The position numbers and the translations under genes are program-made. DNA of 64,000 nt. Source: Sinotaia quadrata. Taxonomy: Eukaryota > Mollusca > Gastropoda > Architaenioglossa > Viviparidae. The first letter of the stretch is position 1. The number at the start of each line of letters is the position of its first letter. Under the pieces are notes generated by a model that was given only the letters and a program-made list of their open reading frames with translations, did no database searches and was not told where the DNA came from. Shown piece by piece: positions 59,501-64,000 of the stretch. Location: NCBI GenBank assembly GCA_028829895.1, contig CM054179.1, positions 99,257,375 to 99,321,374 on the forward strand, given 5' to 3'.

Positions 59501-62500
59501 TAATTTAGACATAATATGTGTGACAGAGCAGAGTTATCAGTCCCTATTTTTTATTAAATATTATATTACATGTTTAATATCAGCGTGACATGCCTTTGGG
59601 TACTGTGTGTTTTGTAAGTACCAGTGTTAAAATAACAGCTCATGAAGAGAATGTGCTAGAACTTGCTGATGTATATAAACCGTCTTATGTGGATGAGTAG
59701 TTTTATTATCCAACGGGCTTTCAAAGTTTACCTGCTGAAATAATTCTATTCTCTAATCACTTTGAATTTGGTGTGGCTGAAGTCTGGTCATGAAAGGCGG
59801 CTGTTAGCTTAATGGTGATTTAATTGATTGGTTGAAAGAGAATAGATTAGAATTAGAATGTTTTGTGCATTTTGCTGTTGATATATTATATGTGTGCTTT
59901 AATGTAGAGATATATTATGTGAGGAAACTACCATTTCTACAATTATGACTTATGATGCTTGTATGCAATATGTTAAACCCATGACATTATTTTCAGTGAA
60001 TGAGTTAATAATTTATTATGGTATGTGTGTATCGAGCTAATAAATACTAAGATTTTAAGTTGAGACTTGAATGTAAGAAAGAATGGAGTTATAGATGATA
60101 AACTGGAAAACTTAGCATTTGTACCCTGATTATATTTTACAGGGAAGAAGCAGCCTTTCTAGAATTTTTGGGATTGCTGGATTTTCTTCCTGGTTCCTGG
60201 TTTATTGATTTATAAACCGTTATGATCATTGTAGATTTAAGAAGTCTCCACCATGTGTGTAAATGTAAGGATATGCTGCACTCTGTTAATTTTTGGCAGC
60301 AAAGTATGCTTGACTAAATAGTGGAATTTCTGGTAAAAGGAAGTTACTGGAAATTGCTACATTGTTGTTCTGCTTGAGAGAACTATTGTGGCAGAGAGTC
60401 CAGATTAGTCTAGAGATAACAGTGGCTCATGGAACATTCCTCAGTATGCTAGATGTTCATGTGAAGAATTGACAATTCTATTGTGAACAAGAAACTTTAC
60501 ATTTTTATGAAAGCATGCAAAAGACTATTATGGCATCATTACTGAGAAGATTATATATACGATTTTCACTAATCTCTCTATATCTCCATTTCTATTCTAC
60601 GATAAGAATGATCCTGTGATTTATATTGACACTAATCTGCTGAATTGTGTTAGGATACCAGACTGTATAAGCATTGAAATTATTTGGTTTCTTGGGATTA
60701 TCGATGTCCAATAATCATTTCATTATTTTTGTTATGTGTATTTTTGATTGTTGATTTAATAAATTTATTTACACCATTCTCACATATACTGATAACCATA
60801 TGTTGAAGAGATAGTGGGTGAATGCAGGCTTGCTAAATGTTGATTAAATGTGGATTTATTTTCTCCTTTAGTTAGGCATTTTCCACCAAAGGAAATATGG
60901 TGTAATAGTAAATGTTTGTTTTTAATGTTGTGGAAGAGAGAAAACATTTACAGTGCCCACATATCCACCAATTGAGATGAGTGGTGTCTTCTGGAGAATT
61001 ATTAATAAATGAAGATTCTCATCACTTGTAATTAGATATGGATGATTAATAATGATAATAATCATAACCAATAATTAGGGTGGCTTTGTGTTAGAGTAAG
61101 CATGAGCAATTAAGTATAAAACATTAATACATGTTGACAGTCAGAGAAAACATCAGTCATGCAATATTGAAACAAAGGAATAAAGATTCAATGATCTACG
61201 AATAGATTAAAATTGATACTTATATATATTGATACAACATATGTTCAAAATACAATTAATATACAACCAAACTAGTTGACCTGATTAGCATCCTTACACC
61301 TAACCAAATGTGATTGATATTGTCCTTTTTGCCAATGGATCTTACCCACCTGGTACTACAACATATTTTAATTTTATAATTTGTCTGTGATTCATATCAC
61401 AATCCATCATTTTGCCTGCATCAAACATTCAACAAATTTCAGAATGTAATCACCGAGACTGAATTGTGTTTGGAGCTGTATTGAAATTGCTGAGAATTAC
61501 ATTTCAGAATGTAACTGAATTACTACTAGATTACTACTTAATTAGCACATAACATATACATTTCAAATTTAAATCGTCATAATATATGGTGAAATTCACT
61601 AAGTATTACAAACCAACTACAAAACTGTCTCATTCAACAACTGTTTCAACAAAAATTGGAGGTAAAACTGGCAGAAAGAGAAAACAATACATATTTGACT
61701 GATGCAGTGAAGCCTTTGGAACTTTAAAATTTAATGCTAGAACACTTAAGTTCAATTTCAAATTGGCTTCCAAAACAAAAGCACAGCCAGTGGCTCTACC
61801 TATTAAGTTAGTGACTCTAAACTGAATATAGTAGTTTATTATGATAATATTAAGTAAGAAAATGACTTCTGATGTTTCCTGGTTTTAATCCCCACTCAGG
61901 TTTGACAAGAAAACTACACGGGTTCCAAACGAAACCATCGTATATGAAAGGGTTAAATGAGCAATCGAATATACATATGGCCAATACAGTAAAATAGATT
62001 ACTCGACATCAATATTCTACGAACTCACGTTCAGATAATTTTATATCTACAGAGTCTACTTATAATAAAATTACAATTCAACAATAAAGTCTATATAAAT
62101 CGCAGGTTAGTCCTATCAGAGAATTGAAATTTAGTTCTTAGAGATAGGTTATTTATCAAGGTTTAATTATTGCATAGATGGGTGAAAAACAGAACAATAG
62201 CTAAGAAATGTAGTTGTTTTTCATTTTATAATAACTCCATTGTACACTAAGGCACAAATTACAATTCATGTCACATGACAACATTCTATATTTGCTTAGA
62301 ATATTGTATTGCAAAGTTGTTAAACTATATTATTTTTTAAATATCTTTTAATCAGATGTTGATGTTCATGTATGTATGCAGCAGTTAATAATGATAATCT
62401 GTTCTCTCTATTTCAGCCCTTGTGAGCCTGATGAAGTTGTAAAAGCAGCCATATACCGTATGGAAAATGCTGAGAATAAGCCAGTGCCTTACAATGTAAA

Positions 62501-62660
62501 AAGTGACAACTGTGAACATTTTGTGAATTGGTGCAGATACCATTTTCATTTCGGTAAACAAGTGGACAGATTGGCTCAAATTCTGCAAATGATGAAGGAA
62601 ACTCTGTTTATACTTATTGTAATACGAGCACTTTTCAAAATGGCAAAGCATATTCCATAA
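53428..62660 (+). CDS. PLAAT/HRASLS-like acyltransferase, catalytic residues intact, one defective acceptor
   Basis: Exons 53428-53578, 57598-57754 and 62417-62660 join in phases 1 and 2 to 183 residues. His45 (YAHWAVYVG), His57 (VIHLT) and Cys135 (NCEHFV) are spaced 12 and 78 apart, the same as His23, His35 and Cys113 of human PLAAT3. The C-terminal tail, about residues 160-175 (ETLFILIVIRALF), is hydrophobic and could anchor it in membranes, as in that family. These enzymes cleave or transfer fatty acyl groups of phospholipids, for instance forming N-acyl-phosphatidylethanolamine. One defect is seen: the base pair before exon 2 is TG (tttgtttctctg) where the decayed copies have AG. Either exon 2 is skipped, which shifts the frame, or a TG acceptor is used. 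An AATAAA lies at 62883. Confidence 0.7.
54740..55675 (+). mobile_element. LINE endonuclease fragment block
   Basis: At 55525-55593 the frame reads GRSYWKINTSYLSDIDYTEK, the tryptophan-bearing end of the apurinic-endonuclease domain of LINE polyproteins. At 55626-55680 a second frame gives DDTVLRWWDELKTDIKDIS, which normally follows it. A frameshift separates them. Upstream pieces are too eroded to read. The block replaces 1826-2436 of the other segmental copy. Confidence 0.6.
57050..57109. repeat. (TG)n microsatellite
   Basis: Counterpart of 3819-3886 with a different interruption pattern. Confidence 0.95.
57598..57754 (+). CDS. PLAAT gene, second coding exon
   Basis: 157 nt, open in the required frame: GDKHVIHLTSNENELQ, ICNFLGGKKAYIKKEG, IWKVAGTSRVYQNNTQ, DEYFP, then a GTGAGT donor. 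Holds His57. Keeps the six-A run that is one short in copies 4371 and 6214, and an extra codon near the middle. The two bases before it are TG, so the canonical acceptor is missing although the pyrimidine tract is unchanged. Confidence 0.75.
58080..59620. other. Intron 2, single-copy part
   Basis: AT-rich, no coding or repeat signal that I can support. The short frame at 59221-59415 has no recognisable features. Confidence 0.5.
59630..61080 (+). repeat. Module X, diverged full-length copy
   Basis: Collinear with 14430-15650 but clearly older: tagaacttgctgatgtatat, cattatccaac-like tttattatccaac, gcggctgttagcttaatggt, gattgttgatttaataaatt, gagagaaaacatttacagtg. A tatataaacc TATA-like site is at about 59674. 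It lies in an intron of a + strand gene, whereas the other three copies lie in introns of - strand genes. Confidence 0.6.
61081..62416. other. Intron 2, distal part
   Basis: AT-rich with no recognised element. Ends with a normal pyrimidine tract and acceptor, ctctctatttcag. Confidence 0.5.
62417..62660 (+). CDS. PLAAT gene, last coding exon with catalytic Cys
   Basis: Starts in phase 2 after ctatttcag, completing a Pro codon, then PCEPDEVVKAAIYRMENA and KSDNCEHFVNWCRYHFHFG. Cys135 in NCEHFV is the family nucleophile. The tail ILQMMKETLFILIVIRALF is a predicted hydrophobic helix. Stop at 62658. This is the only exon in the window that codes the catalytic Cys. Confidence 0.9.
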
Positions 62661-62882
62661 ACTATTTGATTTTTGTTGACTTTTCAACACCAGAACAACA
62701 CTTTAACAGTTGTTGACAGTCTATACTTTTTCTAGGATATTCAAGACAACCAAAATTGTTTGTATTGGTAAATATTTGTGCATTGTCTAGATTTCTTTGC
62801 ACTTGGTCATTAAGACCCAGAAATAATTATTTTTTTTAGTCAGATTTATCTTTTATAAAACAAAACAAACTAAAATATGAAG

Positions 62883-62888
62883 AATAAA
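62883..62888 (+). terminator. Poly(A) signal AATAAA
   Basis: First canonical AATAAA after the PLAAT stop, about 220 bases downstream. Confidence 0.5.
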
Positions 62889-62889
62889 G

Positions 62890-64000
62890 CAAACAGAAGC
62901 CATCTTTGACTTAAATACTTGATACCACACAGTTTTACAACAAATTCTAATTGCTTCATCATTTTATTTATAATTTCATCTTGAAACAAGCAGTTATGTC
63001 CGCACTGTTTACTGGATAAGCATTAATGCAAAATACTATTTTAACTTTTCTCATAATTTGAAAGTGTAGTGCTTGCCACCACTATTGTCACATGGTTGTT
63101 TGATTTTTTAATTTGGACAGTTACTGTAAAATAATGCTTGGAGAGAATGTTATGAGCTACTGACATACATTGTACAGCTAATTGCTTGTAATGTGATAAG
63201 GACTGGGTTCCTCGTTTTTAAAAGGGGGAATGCAAAGTAATAAAGTATCTTATTTGATGTTAACATCGCCCCTCCCCCTTTAAAAAATTTTTTTAACATT
63301 TCCCCTCAAAGGACCGATTAAATTAATCTATAGCATTTGTCTATTTGTTTCTTTTCAATACAAATTCATGATCTGCCAAAGAAATTAAAAAAAGTTGCAG
63401 TTGTAAAGATTGTTTAAAATGGTGTCTGGTTACCTTGTTTCACTTCCAGTGTTAAAATGTGTGTGTTTTGTTATTATTATTCAGTTTAATGAATTTCATG
63501 TATTGTTTTGATGTTTTTGTTAAGAAGAAACTTTGGTTTGTTTTTTTTATTTTGTTTATTTTACTTTTCTTTCTTGACTTTCTTAACCAACTTTTGTATG
63601 TACCTATACCTGCCCATGTCAGTGCATACTGTACATGTCGTGTATGCCAACTTTATATTGTGATGGTTGCATCAAGACTGGTGTCCATCATTATGTTTTT
63701 CATTTTCACTGCACAAAAAAAACTATAATCATATGTTATAAAGAAAAACTGAAACAATTCTAAATTGCAACAAATCTTGCATAAATATATAAAATTATAT
63801 TTGTTTTTTTTAGGGAGGAGGAGAAACACCTATAAACTCACAAATGCATGAACATGCACAAAGACACACACATACTTGGCTCAAGTGACTTCTGAAGACT
63901 TTAACTCTAAACCTTACTTTTGAAGACTTCTTTAATATTGTAGTTAAATAAAAATCAAAACTATATTTAGGGTTAGAATATTATTGAAAGCTAAATTATT
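62890..64000. other. Downstream AT-rich DNA
   Basis: No gene supported. The frame at 63459-63728 is a Phe/Leu-rich by-product of T-rich sequence. Confidence 0.5.

Overview
This is a strongly AT-rich animal genomic window with spliced genes, many decayed transposons, and (TG)n, poly-C and minisatellite tracts. The hAT transposase remnant, the RNase H-bearing LINE tails and an expanded family of LRAT/NlpC-P60-fold genes suit an invertebrate. A mollusc or another lophotrochozoan is my guess, with low confidence, because nothing here fixes the taxon. Almost none of the short open frames is a gene by itself. The real coding material is a cluster of small multi-exon LRAT-domain genes of the PLAAT/HRASLS type (phospholipase A/acyltransferases that use a His-His-Cys catalytic set).

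Layout. (1) 1-10.1 kb, + strand: a graveyard of loose LRAT exons. Exon-1 copies lie at 570, 5739, 7617 and 9891, and exon-2 copies at 4371, 5309, 6214 and 7187. None is followed by a Cys-bearing last exon. Part of the array is a recent tandem duplication of about 1.85 kb. (2) 13.9-21.1 kb, 27.2-36.6 kb and 44.2-52.4 kb, - strand: three tandem copies (A, B, C) of one LRAT gene. All share the same exon phases: a non-coding exon, then three coding exons with phase 1 and phase 2 introns. B is the only unbroken copy and encodes 160 residues. A has a one-base insertion in its first coding exon. C has a frameshifting deletion in that exon and has lost a splice donor. All three have replaced the catalytic Cys by Ser and the second catalytic His by Asp, so B looks like an intact pseudoenzyme. 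(3) 53.4-62.7 kb, + strand: a full-length PLAAT-like gene of 183 residues with His45, His57 and Cys135 all present and a hydrophobic C-terminal tail. It is divergent from copy C. The only visible flaw is the acceptor of its second coding exon, which reads TG instead of AG.

Mobile DNA: a truncated hAT element (28175-30022) inside intron 2 of copy B; a 1.55 kb insertion flanked by a 9-bp duplication and carrying a 399-codon K/T/Q-rich frame (36748-38297) just upstream of copy B; fragments of the same family at 24.7-25.2 and 39.0 kb; two LINE tails meeting tail to tail at 40.37 kb; a LINE endonuclease fragment at 55.5 kb; and an unclassified dispersed module of about 1.2-1.4 kb at 14.4, 27.7, 44.7 and 59.6 kb. 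A 4-kb segment at 0.5-4.8 kb is repeated at 53.3-58.1 kb, and the region upstream of copy C is inverted relative to A and B.

Together the window shows an LRAT/PLAAT cluster in rapid birth and death, with one lineage keeping its catalytic residues and a neighbouring lineage losing two of the three while one copy remains open.
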